This document shows positions 43,179-54,962 of a DNA stretch of 64,000 nt, piece by piece. Under the pieces are notes generated by a model. The model was not told the DNA's origin. It saw only the letters and a list, made by a program, of their open reading frames with translations, and searched no databases. A program made the position numbers and the translations under genes. Source of the stretch: Anaspis maculata (lineage: Eukaryota; Arthropoda; Insecta; Coleoptera; Scraptiidae); NCBI GenBank assembly GCA_949128115.1, contig OX421965.1, positions 35,149,681-35,213,680 on the forward strand, written 5' to 3'. Position 1 is the stretch's first letter. The number at the start of each line of letters is the position of its first letter.

Positions 43179-46100
43179 TCATAATTTGATATTTGGATTC
43201 TTCAATATAATGTCATGAATAGCCTTAAGACTATCCACGTAATAATCAGGCTTGTAGCTTTCAGGCCACTTCCAAGTTCCCTGGAGCGTTTCAAGTTTAC
43301 TGATTCCAGACAGGACTAGCAATTTCTTATATCCACAGCTGTCCGCAAATCCCATATCTTGAGGAATTCTGACAAAAAAATCATAAAACTTAGTTAAATA
43401 ATGATAGTATGTTATGGAAAAGGTGCGGGAAATAGAGCGCCAGAGGACTGATCAGTTTTTTATTGCACGGGGGTTCCGCGGGTCAACCAAAAAAGTTAAT
43501 TATAAGGACTAGCTTATTCGAGACTTCTCTGGGTGGATTATGGCCAATTGACCAATGCATGTCAATTCTGTTCAAAATCAATCAATGAACAAATGATCGG
43601 TGTTCTTGTTTTTCGGATTTTACGCATTTCCCGTGGCCAATCAACTAGCATTGGTCAGAACAAAATACATTCAACAGCGCGTAAGGTGTAAGGTTAATAT
43701 TGTGTTAACTTTTTGGTGGAACCCGCTGTGAGACAGTTTAGGTATTTGTACAGTTTTTAGAATGCAAATTTGCTAAACAATGACGATTGGGGATGTTTCT
43801 AGAAAAATTTACGAGATACAGGGTGATTCAAAAGTGTCGGACCACCTTGAAGATGCGTAATATGGAGGTGTAGTAGAGTGCTGAAAAGTTGTTGGAAAAA
43901 TTCTATGTCTTTTAATTTTGAAGTTATGGAGGGACAAAAGTTGGTCCTTCGATCGGTTCTATTTCCGTTATTGCTTCAAAAGGATTTTAGTAAACTGTTG
44001 GTAGGAAAATAATGAGTACAAAAAATCCACCCCTGATTCCGTATTGGATTTCTCTTTGCTATCCAGGGTGAGTCTTAAACTACAAAAATTTAGTTTTCCT
44101 GAAATATCAGAAACAAAAGTATTTTATTTGAATGAATTGTGATTTATTGTGCTGTACATAGGTTATGGGACCACTGCGACTGTTTGCAGGCACTTCTAGA
44201 AGGAAAAAAATAATTCAAGATTCATTACTCACGCTGCATACAAAACAAAAATTTATTACTGAATCAGAGGTTTATTTTTTGTAATCATTGTTTTTCCAAA
44301 AACAGTTTACTAAAATCTTTCGAAACAACGAAAATAGAAGCCATCGAAGGATTAACAGACAGAATTTTTTCAACAACTTTCCAGCATTTTACTATATCCT
44401 CCATATTACGCACCTTCAAGATGGTCCGACACTTTTGAATCACCCTGTATATTTTTCACTTGCTATAAATCATGGATCTACATATAAATGCTCCCCGATG
44501 TATACAGGATGTATGTAGGATGTTCCGTGATCTATGTGACAAACTTCAACACTGGATACAGGACTCAAGATGAGTTGAGATCAACAAGAGAAAAAAAAAT
44601 TGACCATTGGTTACGAAGATACAGGTTGTTTTGCCTTTTAGTCACAATTTTCAAAGTGCAATATTTCTGCAACGCTTTCGTATAATCAATTGAAATTTTC
44701 ATGTTACATTCCCTCACTGATACTTCATAAAGAGCCATAGCAAGTAGAAAAACATTCCAGGACCGGAATAAAAAAAAAATAATCAGGTTTTCGTGTCCAA
44801 AATCACATTTTTTGAGCGGAATTCGAAAAAATAGTTACCATAGTCATGAAGCTGAGAAAAAACTCAACACAAATAACTCTTCAGGTCTGACGGCACACTT
44901 GAGATTTCCGGGCAAAAAAATTGGAGAACAGCTTATGCACTAGAGGTAAAACTTTACCGGGCATAAAAATTGAAGAAGTTTGATAATAATCTACATAAAT
45001 ACTCCAGTTCCATCAAATCTTCTACTTAGAAAACATAGCGCCTAGCGAAAAGCATAATTAAGAAGAAACAGAGTTGTACTAATTGAAATTCCAATCAATT
45101 GTTTTTGCTCCTTTATCAAGCTATTAGCTAGAGTTTTTGTATTATTTTTCTTAAATTCTTGTCAGTGAGATACTTTTTAACTAATTCATAACATTTGCAG
45201 ATAAGTTTCTGAGGTTTGTAATAATTAACAAATGAGAAAAATCCGCAACAATTTGTTATTCTTGAAGAACTTTATTTTATTCATTGTTGAATAAATTAAT
45301 TCATGATGATGATTGGGTATTTTCTGTCAATGCGTAACAGTCTAACAATCTTCGACTGTCAGTTCGGGAAGTCTGGGCGAGGTGGCCATCATGATGCAAG
45401 TCATCAATTTTAAAGTAGATTGCACTTAATTAACGTTCTAGAGGAAATCGAGATACATTTTCCAATTAGTCAGCCTCAAAATAAGGGTGGTCCTATTAAG
45501 AAATCCTCCACCATTCTACACCACACGTGAGAAAAGGCATTTGAAGTTTGTTGCACAATGGCGTAGTCAAACTTTTCACGATGAAGTGTTTTTTTTTTAA
45601 TTAGTCTTTTTTTTTTGTTCTGCGCTTTTTGGAAAGAAAGATCGATTTCTCATTTCTCAATCAATTACAATTCACCAGCAGATGATAAAACAAGAGGTAG
45701 ATACCTACACACGTTTTTCGCTCTCATGTTATCCAATTTGAATTTTTACTCGGACTGTTTTATTCTTTATTTAAAAAATTTTTTCTCGCCACAAGATGAC
45801 TGCCAAATCCAAACTGTGATGAGCAGTGACCAATGGACCCATTCATAAAGATAGTTAATGTATAGCGTTTTATTAATTTAATAAAATGTTATCATATTTC
45901 ATTAACTTTTTAGTCCATTTTTCAACACTCCCTACTAGCTTAATTCTGATTTTTTATGAAGAGAAAAATGGTGCCGAAGGAATGCACTGACGATTCTTCC
46001 CGTATTTTTTTCGGAATTCCCTTAATCCGACAATAATTTTCCTCCAAGTTCAAGAAATAATTGTTTTCAGTGAAAGGGAAACGAGAAAATCAAAATTTCA

Positions 46101-49100
46101 CTATTTTCGACTCTAAATTTCTTCCTACGTCATTCAATATGAACTACGCGTACAGCCGTCCACAAAAATGATGGAACTAGAGTATTATTGTGGATCATAT
46201 CGAACTACTTTGATTTTTATGCCCGGTAAAAGTTTTACCTCCAGTGCATAGCATAAGCTGTTTTTCAATTTTTTTTCTCGAAAACCTCAAGTGTGCCGTC
46301 AGAATTAAAAAGCCATTTGTGTAGAGTTTTTTCTCAGCTTTATGAATATGGTAACTATTTTTTTGAATTTTGCTCAAAAAAGGTACTTTTGGACACGAAA
46401 ACCTAAATACATTTTTTTTAGTCCGATCCTGGAATTTTTCTCTTCTTGCTATGGCTTTTTATGAAGTATCAGTGAGGGAATGTAACATGAAAATTTCAAT
46501 CGATTATACGAAACTGTTGCAGAAATATTGCACTTTGAAAATTGTGACTAAAAGTACAAAACACCCTGTATCTTCGTAACCAATGGTCAAAAATTTTTTC
46601 TCTTGTTGGTCTCAACTCATCTTGGAGCTCTGTATCCAGTGTTGGAGTTTGTCACATAGATCACGGAACACTCTGTAAAGGTAGATATTCCAAAGCGTAG
46701 CGACGCAATAAACAGGTGTCCTAGAATTGATGGTGGAAAAAGTAGTACCTAGGTAATATAGTTCTTACAACTTATACAACTTGGTGTGTCAAGCAGTTTA
46801 TGAATTATTCGCAAAGAACAGGAGAAAAAATCAACTTTTGAGGTGGTAACAACGTCGTCACGGGGCCGAATTTTGGAAAACAAAATTAAACAGGTCTTAA
46901 TAACATCAATCTAAGAGCTAAATTTCAAGTCCGTGCAACCTGCGATAAGCTGCGTCACCGGCGGTGCAAGCCATCGATATGCTCTAGACGGGATCACGTG
47001 ACTCTACTTGCGCCGCTGCATAGGTTGTATGTCAGGCTTGAAATGTCGCTTTTGTGACAATTATTAAGCACTTAAAATATACAATTTTGTTCTAGAAACT
47101 TGAGGGATCTAGAATCAATGGCGGCAATACCTCTCCTTATTTGCAGTTTCGTGCTAGATTCTAAAGACTGTTTTCACTTGATAAGGCTATAATGTTCCAA
47201 TCATCGCGCAAGATCTGTAGGGCAACGGTGAGAGGCAAGGTACTGAAATTTGATACTGTGGGTTTGACCTAAAGCCAGGGCTCTACATGGGCAGCGCGGC
47301 AGGGTAGTGGAGAATCATTGGTGGAGACCGTGCACTCGTGCAGCACGAAATAGAAATTCCGGGCATCCAGTCTTAGATCATCCAGTGACATAGCTTACAG
47401 AGAGTGACTGGGAGGCATCATCGCCAAATATTGAATAAATATTTATATAAACCTAATAGTTATTTCTTTCAAAAACTCTCATAATAAATAGTAATTTTTT
47501 TATGTGTATAAAAACTATACCGTATTTTTTGCTCCTTCGAGATCGAAGGATCAAAATTGATCGCCACCGCTGCCGCCATCATACGCCACCCTCGATCAAT
47601 AAATCGAGAACAAAACTGGACAAAAAACATCGTGCTCTTTGCTTTTTCGACGTAATAAGAAAAACAGTGATCATCGTCACTCCCATAGCCAGCTTCCGGC
47701 GAAGAACTCGAGAACCACAGAAGTCACAGAGACGCAACATAAGCCATCATTTCACTTGGTCCTTCGACATCAGTTGACCGGTCAAAATTTCAAAAGAACC
47801 GGTCCTGGTCCTTGAATCAATATAAGCGGTCAAAAACCGGTCACCGCTGATTTGTCAAGAGAGATATTGATATTGCCGAGGATATTGCCGTCTTTGAATC
47901 CAAGCTTAGATGAGATATTGTTGGGTTTGATCCCAATGGCAAACTTGACCCTCCAAATGAGCGAGATATTCGACTTGGACACTGAAGAATACCTATAATT
48001 TGGTTCCGTAGAGCGCAAAAAGAATGACGTATCACTACTCTGTGCGTATCACGTATCTAACTCAATCCAGCCAAAATCTCAAAATTGTATATTACCGCCT
48101 TTGATTCTACCCCTCACTTACGAGTCGCCTACGAACAATACTCTCGATGGATCCTTGACTTTAAAAGTTTCATTGACATATTCCTTCAGATGCGGACTGG
48201 GCTTGCCGAAAGGCATCGCTTTTCTCCCAGCAGTTTCCTCTACAGCATCCTGGAAATACTTGGGTCCTGGAAAAAGTTTTCATGTTTTCCCCAATACAAG
48301 CATCAAGTGTTTTGCTATAGCCCAGGAATTTTAGGTGAAATTTTGCTCAAACCCTAAAATAAATATGTCCCTTTTAAAAATTTGCACGAATGGCTCCCAA
48401 GCAATGCTTAACAACATACTAAAAGCTCCCGTCCAGCAAGTGTGCGGAACATAGATGTTTTGAGCAAGAAAGAAGTAAGTGCCGCCAAATCTCGTAGCGC
48501 CTGATTGAGAGATGACGGAAAACCCTAACTGCAGACTTAATTTGACTCTTTTATTCTGTTGCTGTCCGCTGAATTTGGTCACGATCCATCCAATAGATTT
48601 TGAATAACTAAATCACAAAGTTTTGAATTTGGATATTTTTTAATATTTGACATATTACAGATAAAGAAGTAGATTTAACTGTTCTGAATACAGTTCCCAA
48701 ACAACATATTGCATTTCAAGTTCTGTGGAATGGAGATCCTGTCATGTTTTGACAGTGACTTTCATGTTTGACAGATGACAGCCAAAAATTGACGGGCTCA
48801 TTCTACAGCAAAACTATGTTTGCATACCAAATGTCAATTCGATCAAATCAACCATTTGATATTTATCGTAAAATATTACAGACAGACACACACACAGCCA
48901 GACACACGCACAAAGTCAGACACAGACAAACTTTCATCTGGAAATGGTCCTGATCGTCTCAGGGGGGCGGGCTCAAAATGGATATTTCCGGGTTCATCTC
49001 AAAAAATGTCTTTTAGCGCCTTCACATTACTTTTCCTCCTTTTTGGTTGGTAGGTCGGGAGGAGAGAAATCACAGAATTCTGTTTTAAAATGTGAATTAG

Positions 49101-50541
49101 CTTGATTGAAAGGCATTCAGACCAACCTGGGTCCTTCAAAATTTTAAGGAAATCAAATTTTCTCAACCAAACCGAGTTACCACTGTGGCGGAACTTACAC
49201 CCTTCTTGCTTATCAAAAAGCTATGACGCTCACATTTCAAGACCTGGAGCTTCCAGTGCGTGGATCAGCATTGCTTGAGGAACACGTTGGTCAACGTTGA
49301 GACTTACAATACCCTCTTCTGAGCTACAGCAAGTGTTTATCTGATTTGGTGGCACTTACTCCTTTCTTGCACAAAAAAACTATGTTCCGCACACTTGTCG
49401 GGCCGGAGCTTCTAGTATGTTGTTCAGCATTGATCAAAGGCCGTTTGTGCAAAATTTCAAAGGGGACATATTTATTTCAGGGTCAAACCCTAAAATGCCT
49501 GGGCTACTAAAGTTCGTCGTCCGAACCTATGAGAATGGTAGTGGCACCGATTGGAGCTAAAGCATCCATCGCCCCTTTCATGAAAATCACATCCGACCTG
49601 CCCAAAATGCTGACCGCCTTCTGCATCTTCTTGAAATCCATATTGAAGTCGATGTCTAGAATCACGGCACCCACGTTTTCATCATCCTGTATGTATGGCA
49701 GAGCCTCTTTTATCGTCAATCCGTCAAATCTAGCGGGCTGCAAAAAGTTACTTTTTATATGGTAAGATCATCATAATAGCAAGAATGCTTCATTCTGGTG
49801 CACCAACAGATGGTATTGGGTATTGGGGTATTGCACAGCCCAACGATGCCGATTGCCGGTTATGTGCATAATATCGCGTAATGCCACCGATATGGAAAAT
49901 TCACGGAGAGATTCACGCACTGTTCCACTGTTCCCGTGACTACTATATCTGTTGGTGGGCCAGGGTATAGCTAACGATTCACAAATAGACTGATAAATGC
50001 TTGCTAACTGTCAACTGCTATGTGCACTTACTGGTATAATTATAGGGCAAATTTCTACACTAAGAATAAAGATGTTTGTAATCTCACCACACCCGACTCG
50101 TCGGCCAGTTTCATACCAAACTTATTTTTCAAGTCCTCCTTCATGGGTGAACTCGCAAGTAGCAGCACTTCCTTGGAAAAGTTTTTCTTTTTCAAGTACG
50201 AAGCCATGACCAACATTGGCGTCACTAAATCACCCTCTTCCAAGTCGTATTCCTTCGAGATGAATTCTTTGTAATAGTCATCGAACCCTCTGAAGCTGTT
50301 GTTGGAAACAAATCGCACTTTTTTGCCAATTTTTTGCAAACTTTTCACAGCAAGATCGGTTCCAGCGATGGGGCCAAGCATGAACCAAATTACGCCTGTT
50401 TTTGTCCAAACATTTTCCATTTATAATTATAGGTGAATGAAATATAATTGTTCTATTACCATCTACGTCTGAGAAAATTTGATCGAAGGAATTAAAAAAT
50501 TCTTCTTGTTCAGATACGCTGACATCTGCCAAATTTTTCAT
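43179..50541 (-). CDS. HAD phosphatase, PGP-like, copy C
   Basis: Five exons (50541-50460, 50395-50088, 49737-49527, 48266-48122, 43368-43179) splice to 311 residues. Motifs: IFSDVDGVIW, FVSNNSFRG, NVGAVILDIDFNMDF, then FGKPSPHLKEYV (the canonical GKPS, unlike copies A and B), VLFVGDSIPQDMGFADSCGYKK. An extra intron splits what is exon 3 in A and B; its donor GTTCGG follows ATAG and its acceptor joins to GACCCAAG. Copy C is much more diverged, so it is the older paralogue. Introns 3 and 4 (1.3 and 4.75 kb) carry several fold-back elements, one ending about 20 bases from exon 3. Confidence 0.9.
43819..44447. mobile_element. TA-flanked fold-back, GTGTCGGACC family copy 2
   Basis: Ends CAGGGTGATTCAAAAGTGTC and complement, with TA at 43817-43818 and 44448-44449. 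Arms of about 90 bases include CACCTTGAAGATGCGTAATA. It is related to 31273-31860 through the shared GTGTCGGACC terminal word. It lies in PGP-C intron 4. Confidence 0.82.
44505..46675. mobile_element. 2.17-kb fold-back element
   Basis: Ends CAGGATGTATGTAGGATGTT and, at the right, AACACTCTGTA; the shared terminal word is GTTCCGTGATC. Arms of about 460 bases are inverted (AACACTGGATACAG, CATTCCCTCACTGATACTTC, GGTAAAACTTTACCGGGCAT and complements). The middle (about 44975-46215) is unique and non-coding. It lies in PGP-C intron 4, directly after the 43.8-kb element. Confidence 0.78.
48318..49505. mobile_element. Fold-back in PGP-C intron 3, host to repeat R copy 3
   Basis: AGCCCAGGAATTTTAGGTG at the left pairs with CCTAAAATGCCTGGGCT at the right. 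Further inward CTAAAATAAATATGTCCC pairs with GGGACATATTTATTT, and TGTTCCGCACACTTGTC pairs with its complement near 48435. The middle includes an inverted copy of repeat family R (about 48600-49000) with an ACAC-rich microsatellite. The right end abuts PGP-C exon 3. Confidence 0.7.
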
Positions 50542-50659
50542 CGCGAACACCAAAAATTGCTTTCAGATGCAGAGTTTGTGTGAAACTAAAACGGTAAATG
50601 AAAAGCTGGTGCTTATGATCATTAAACAAGATCAAATGATGCAGAAGCAGTCAAGCACT

Positions 50660-50875
50660 TATATCCCGTTCACTTATTATTTTCAGTAGAATGACTTATC
50701 GAATCAAAAATAAAGTGACAAGCTGGGGGGCTACGGCTACGGCTGATGGCATATGCAAAGTTTTGGAGCAAAACTACCAGCGGCGTAAGCCGTATCCTCC
50801 CAGCGCTCCAGCTTGTCACTTTATTTTCCGTCCAAAAAGTCATTCTACTAAAAATAAAAAGTGAACGAGATATAT
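50660..50875. mobile_element. MITE family X, copy 2
   Basis: Same TIR words as 8491-8716 (CAGTAGAATGACTT, AAAAAGTCATTCTACT, GTGAACGAGATATA) and the same central blocks (GGCTACGGCTACGGCTGATG, TCCCAGCGCTCCAGCTTGTC) in opposite orientation. It lies about 120 bases upstream of the PGP-C start codon. Confidence 0.85.
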
Positions 50876-51658
50876 GTGTTGTAGCTATGTAGGTAATCTT
50901 ATGTTATACCTACCTAGGTACCGAACAATGTTGGCTTTTTCTTTATGTGTTTCTAACAATGCCGTGTTTTCATGGCTTAATAACTTTGGTGAGTTTACAT
51001 TGCAAATAATTGAATAAATACCCTGTAGATCTACCGATTAGTCGTCTTGTCTTGTCACATCATCTAGATAATAATAGATAGATAATAGATTTATTTTCAT
51101 ACCAACATACAAAATATGTACGTATTGTACACGTCAAAAGTCAAATCTATCTACCACTATAAAATTAATGGCAGTGGTATAAATATGACTGTGAAAAACC
51201 TCCATTTTTCCTTTTTGAAAATAAGTTCAAGGTAAGTTTACTGTGTTTATTCATAGGTAGGTACTTACCTTAACGTACATATGATGTGAAAATAGCTCTT
51301 TGTACGAGACAGCCTATAGGTGAGTATCTTTAGTCTAGATGCATTGTTGCTAAATATGACATCAGAATTTTCTCAACTTCCTGAACCTATTTATACAAAT
51401 CTTCACTCATGAATAAGATGAGATCAAAGGTTTTGCTTTTTTTAGTTTAAATTCCATTACAGAATACCTAATCGTACAAGGACAGAGACCCAGCCACCCA
51501 TTGCATAGGCAGTTTTATTCATATACAGAACAAACAAGTGAATATGCTCTCACGGACGTGAGGCTCAATAGCGCAAAGCCCTGCAAAATATATCCCATGA
51601 ATTTGATGTTGATGTCATTCAGTTTGATGTCCCATGTTAAAAGAATGTTATCTGAAAA

Positions 51659-52128
51659 GAAGTTTTTGACGATATCTGAATTTTAGTCCATGCGATATTG
51701 AAATGTTTATACACGTATGAAAGTACATTCAATTCGCCACGATTTGACACCTGAACCATCTCTGTGCGACTCGGGGTTCTTGAGCTAGAGCTTCCGGAAG
51801 TATCAATTTTCGGTGTTGAATAGTGACCGCGTCTACCGGATTTCACCACTGGATCACCACCATGTCTGAATCAAGTTACCCATCAATAACGCGTCGTCAT
51901 TTAACACAAATCATGAACATTGGTGGACCTGGCACAGCCTCAAGAGGTGATTTTTAATTATTTTAGAACCGATAATTGATATTTCCAGAAGGTCTAGCTC
52001 AAGAACCGCGGGTCGCACAGAGCTGGTTCAGATGTAAAAACTGTGGAGGATTGAATGTGTTTTCATATGTACCATAAACATATCAATCTCACAAGGGCAA
52101 AAATTTAGATATTGTCAAAAACTTCTTT
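51659..52128. repeat. Fold-back element
   Basis: Arms 51659-51815 and 51970-52128 are inverted copies (TCTGTGCGACTCGGGGTTCT, CTTGAGCTAGA, GAAAGTACATTCAAT and complements) with a unique loop of about 150 bases. Confidence 0.7.
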
Positions 52129-53129
52129 TCAAACATCATTTTTTCAATATGGCGGCGCGTGCTGCCAAGATATACATCGGAAAAGTGCAAATTTAGAAGG
52201 GGATCATCAAAGTTCACAATTAAGGCAAATTGCATAAAAATAAAAAAAAATTGAAAATCTTTTTTTTTTCAAATATGTATTTTTTTTTCAACATTCCTCA
52301 ACATCTTTTTTCAATGGAAGGTATAAGGTAACAAGAAGAATCTACTTTTTCACAAAATGAGATGTCTTGTGTTAAAATCCGTTGAAAAATGAAAATGTTA
52401 GAGCAATTTTCTCATGACTGTACTTACTAAATTTCGTTTGGCGCCTCCACCAAATTTGCCTGCGGTAGATGGCAATGTTCCATCATTTTTTAAGATAGTG
52501 TTTGATGTCCCAGAAACCGATTGAGACATAGCCCCATATATTTCTACTAAGCTAGACATCACCAGGCTATTCGATACCTTCTGCCCCTAGATAATATTCA
52601 CCATTTTGAAAAAAAAGGCGCTATTCAAATCCTGAGGGACGAAAAGAAAAGCACTGCGGGTCAAATCGTTTATCAAGGTGTCAGTTGTAACCAGCCCTGC
52701 CTTGTTAGGCATCGTTGAAAAAGTGATTGGTTATCATAATAATGGTAACATGTAACCATTGCATCGTAAAAACAACCTCCTCATAATAATTTAGTGACCT
52801 CTTCGGCGGGAGGAATTACCATTCACGTATTTCTTGGCTCTTCAAAGCTTTAGTGCCCATGATGGCATTTGCAACATCTAGAATAGTGAAATATGTTACG
52901 AATTATGAACCTTGATGATTTTTGAGGTAGCCTACCAAGTTACGCAATCATCAGTTGAAAGGTTTGTTTTTAAAAGCTGTTTGAACAAAATTTGTGTCGT
53001 TTTTTTTATGAAAAATACAAAATATTGGGTCTCTCACCCTTTATTTGATCTCTCGTTGAGGAAAGCCTTAAACCGAAAGTCTCCAAAAATTTTATGCAAC
53101 TTAATAGTTCAGTGGGAAGTGCTCTTCAA

Positions 53130-53527
53130 TGTGTAGTTATCGAATGTTGGATAGTTGCGTTTAGATTCCAGACAGAGAGCGACAAAGAAGTTCATACCGT
53201 TAAAAAAGATATAAATTTCAATGCAACGGAGAAATTCTGGAAATGCCCCTTTTAAATAGGCTTCCCGCAATAGGTACATAAACAGGTCCTGCATGAGCAT
53301 GACTCGTCGTGGGTGAAAGGCTTAAAACATTACTAACTTGAAGTTCTAACAGTGTACCAAATTGCACATTCATGTTATAAAAAGCAAGGTCTCCAGACAG
53401 CTTTCAGTCTAGCTCTGGACTATATAGTTTTTTTTTTCGACTGTAATTTATGTCTTTTTTTTACAGCATGAACTTCTTCGTCGCTCTCTGTCTGGAGTCT
53501 GAACGCAACTATCCAACTTTTGACTAT
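53130..53527. repeat. Fold-back element
   Basis: Arms 53130-53212 and 53456-53527 are inverted (TTGGATAGTTGCGTTTAGA, CCAGACAGAGAGCGACAAAG, AAGTTCAT and complements). The loop holds no gene. The preceding stretch 52130-53129 shows nothing I can support. Confidence 0.7.
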
Positions 53528-53706
53528 GATCAATCTCTAATCAAAACGACACCTCGAGAACCACACGTATGAAAACGACACGGCCATGGCCAAAAAGGTT
53601 GAAATTAAAATCTCAAATCCTAAGGGATAAAATGAGGGGTGCTGCGGGTTATATCACTTAGAATGGTTCTAAGAGTCACTGTGCAAAGTGGTTTGCTTTC
53701 TTTATT

Positions 53707-53906
53707 AAGGACGGTGTTGAATTGGTAAAATAAGCGTTGCGAGATCAATCCGTCTGGGTTTATTCCTGGTAAATGCCAATGGGCTCAAACCAAAAAGTAC
53801 ATCCTTGTAGCTTTCGAAAGAGACCAAAATGGTAAAAATCCGTCAAGGAATAAACCCAGACGGATTGATTTCGCAACGCTTATTTTATTAATTCAACTCC
53901 GTCCTT
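53707..53906. mobile_element. 200-bp hairpin element
   Basis: Arms of about 60 bases (AAGGACGGTGTTGAATTGG, TAAAATAAGCGTTGCG, CAATCCGTCTGGGTTTATTC) are inverted with few mismatches. The centre contains GCCAATGGGCTCAAACCA. A second, partial copy lies at 41030-41167. Confidence 0.82.
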
Positions 53907-53916
53907 GAGGGCTTTC

Positions 53917-54962
53917 TGATGCGACTGAAAAAGTTGTTGACGGGAATCGTTTTTTTTTTTTTTTTTCGTCAAGTAGAAACTCTTCCAAAAAGAAAATGTA
54001 CGGGCATTGCTATCAAATTTTGAAAATTTCCAAAAATTTTCGAAAATTTTTGATTTTGATTTTTGAAAATTTAAATAAATAAATAAATAAATAGTTTATT
54101 TTACTCATTTGACCGAGACAACAGTGTGAGTAATAGTCGGGGAGGAGAAAAGACTATGAGTTACACTTAAATAACACAATTAAACAGGTATATAGAACAA
54201 TTACATACACAAATTCACAACAATGTATACTTATTATTGAACAGGTACAACAAGTTCAACAAGTGCCTACCAATCGCAGGCCAAAAACTCACCGATGGAA
54301 TAAAAACTTTTGCTAAGAAGCAAGGAATGTACCTCTTTTTTGAAGGAGGTGTAGCTGGTGAGCTTCCTGGCCGCAATCGGCAGCCCGTTGAATAGCCTAA
54401 CCGTCATCACAGCCGGGCCGCGATCCACTAATGCCAGTCTATGCTGAGGCATCAGCAGCCTGTGTTGAGACCTAAAGCCATACTCACTCACTTCACGATT
54501 GTCAGTGTGACTGTGATCTGTGATCTGTGAAAATTTAAAAACCAGATAGCATCGACAATGCATCTTTCTTCAAGGAAGTCGCATGCCAAATTTGAACTTT
54601 TTATTCCCAAAAAAAAATACCAAAAATGATTTCTACTAGACATGAAAAAGTGAACTAGTAGAAATCATTTTTGGTAGCTTTTTTTGAAAATAAAAAGTTC
54701 AAATTTGGCATGCGACTTCCTTGAAGAAAGATGTATTGTCGATGCTATCTGGTTTCTAAATTTTCAAAAATCAAAATCAAAAATTTGCGAAAATTTTTGG
54801 AAATTTTCAAAAATCAAAATCAAAAATTTTCGAAAATTTTTGGAAATTTTCAAAATTTTATAGCAATGCCCGCACATTTTCTTTTTGGAAGAAGTTCTAC
54901 TTGACGAAAAAAATGAAATAAAACCGATTCCCGTCAACAACTTTTTTAGTCGCATCAGAAAC
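53917..54962. mobile_element. Fold-back element split by a LINE insertion
   Basis: Left arm 53917-54075 plus 54528-54630; right arm 54670-54962. Shared inverted words: GATGCGACTGAAAAAGTTGT, TGACGGGAATCG, GCATTGCTAT, CCAGATAGCATCGACAATGC, AAGTCGCATGCC. The left arm is interrupted by a retrotransposon fragment, while the right arm is continuous and so shows the empty-site sequence. Confidence 0.85.
54076..54527 (-). mobile_element. 5'-truncated non-LTR retrotransposon 3' end
   Basis: On the minus strand it encodes the last residues of a LINE reverse-transcriptase ORF (HRLALVDRGPAVMTVRLFNG, LPIAARKL, FKKEVHSLLLSKSFYSIGEF), ending at 54267. It then has a short 3' UTR and a TTTA-repeat tail. The duplication TGAAAATTTAAA lies on both sides (54064-54075, 54528-54539), as target-primed reverse transcription makes. 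Only the 3' 450 bases were inserted. The tail and terminal residues resemble Jockey/CR1-group elements. Confidence 0.88.

Noticed and set aside
47830..48035. Overlapping minus-strand frames of 62 and 64 residues
   Set aside because: Inside PGP-C intron 4, no domain and no second copy found to test for constraint.
49507..49743. Premature stop in PGP-C after ILIGSDDEL
   Set aside because: The stop is intronic: a GTTCGG donor after ATAG joins to an exon at 48266 that continues the family sequence in frame.
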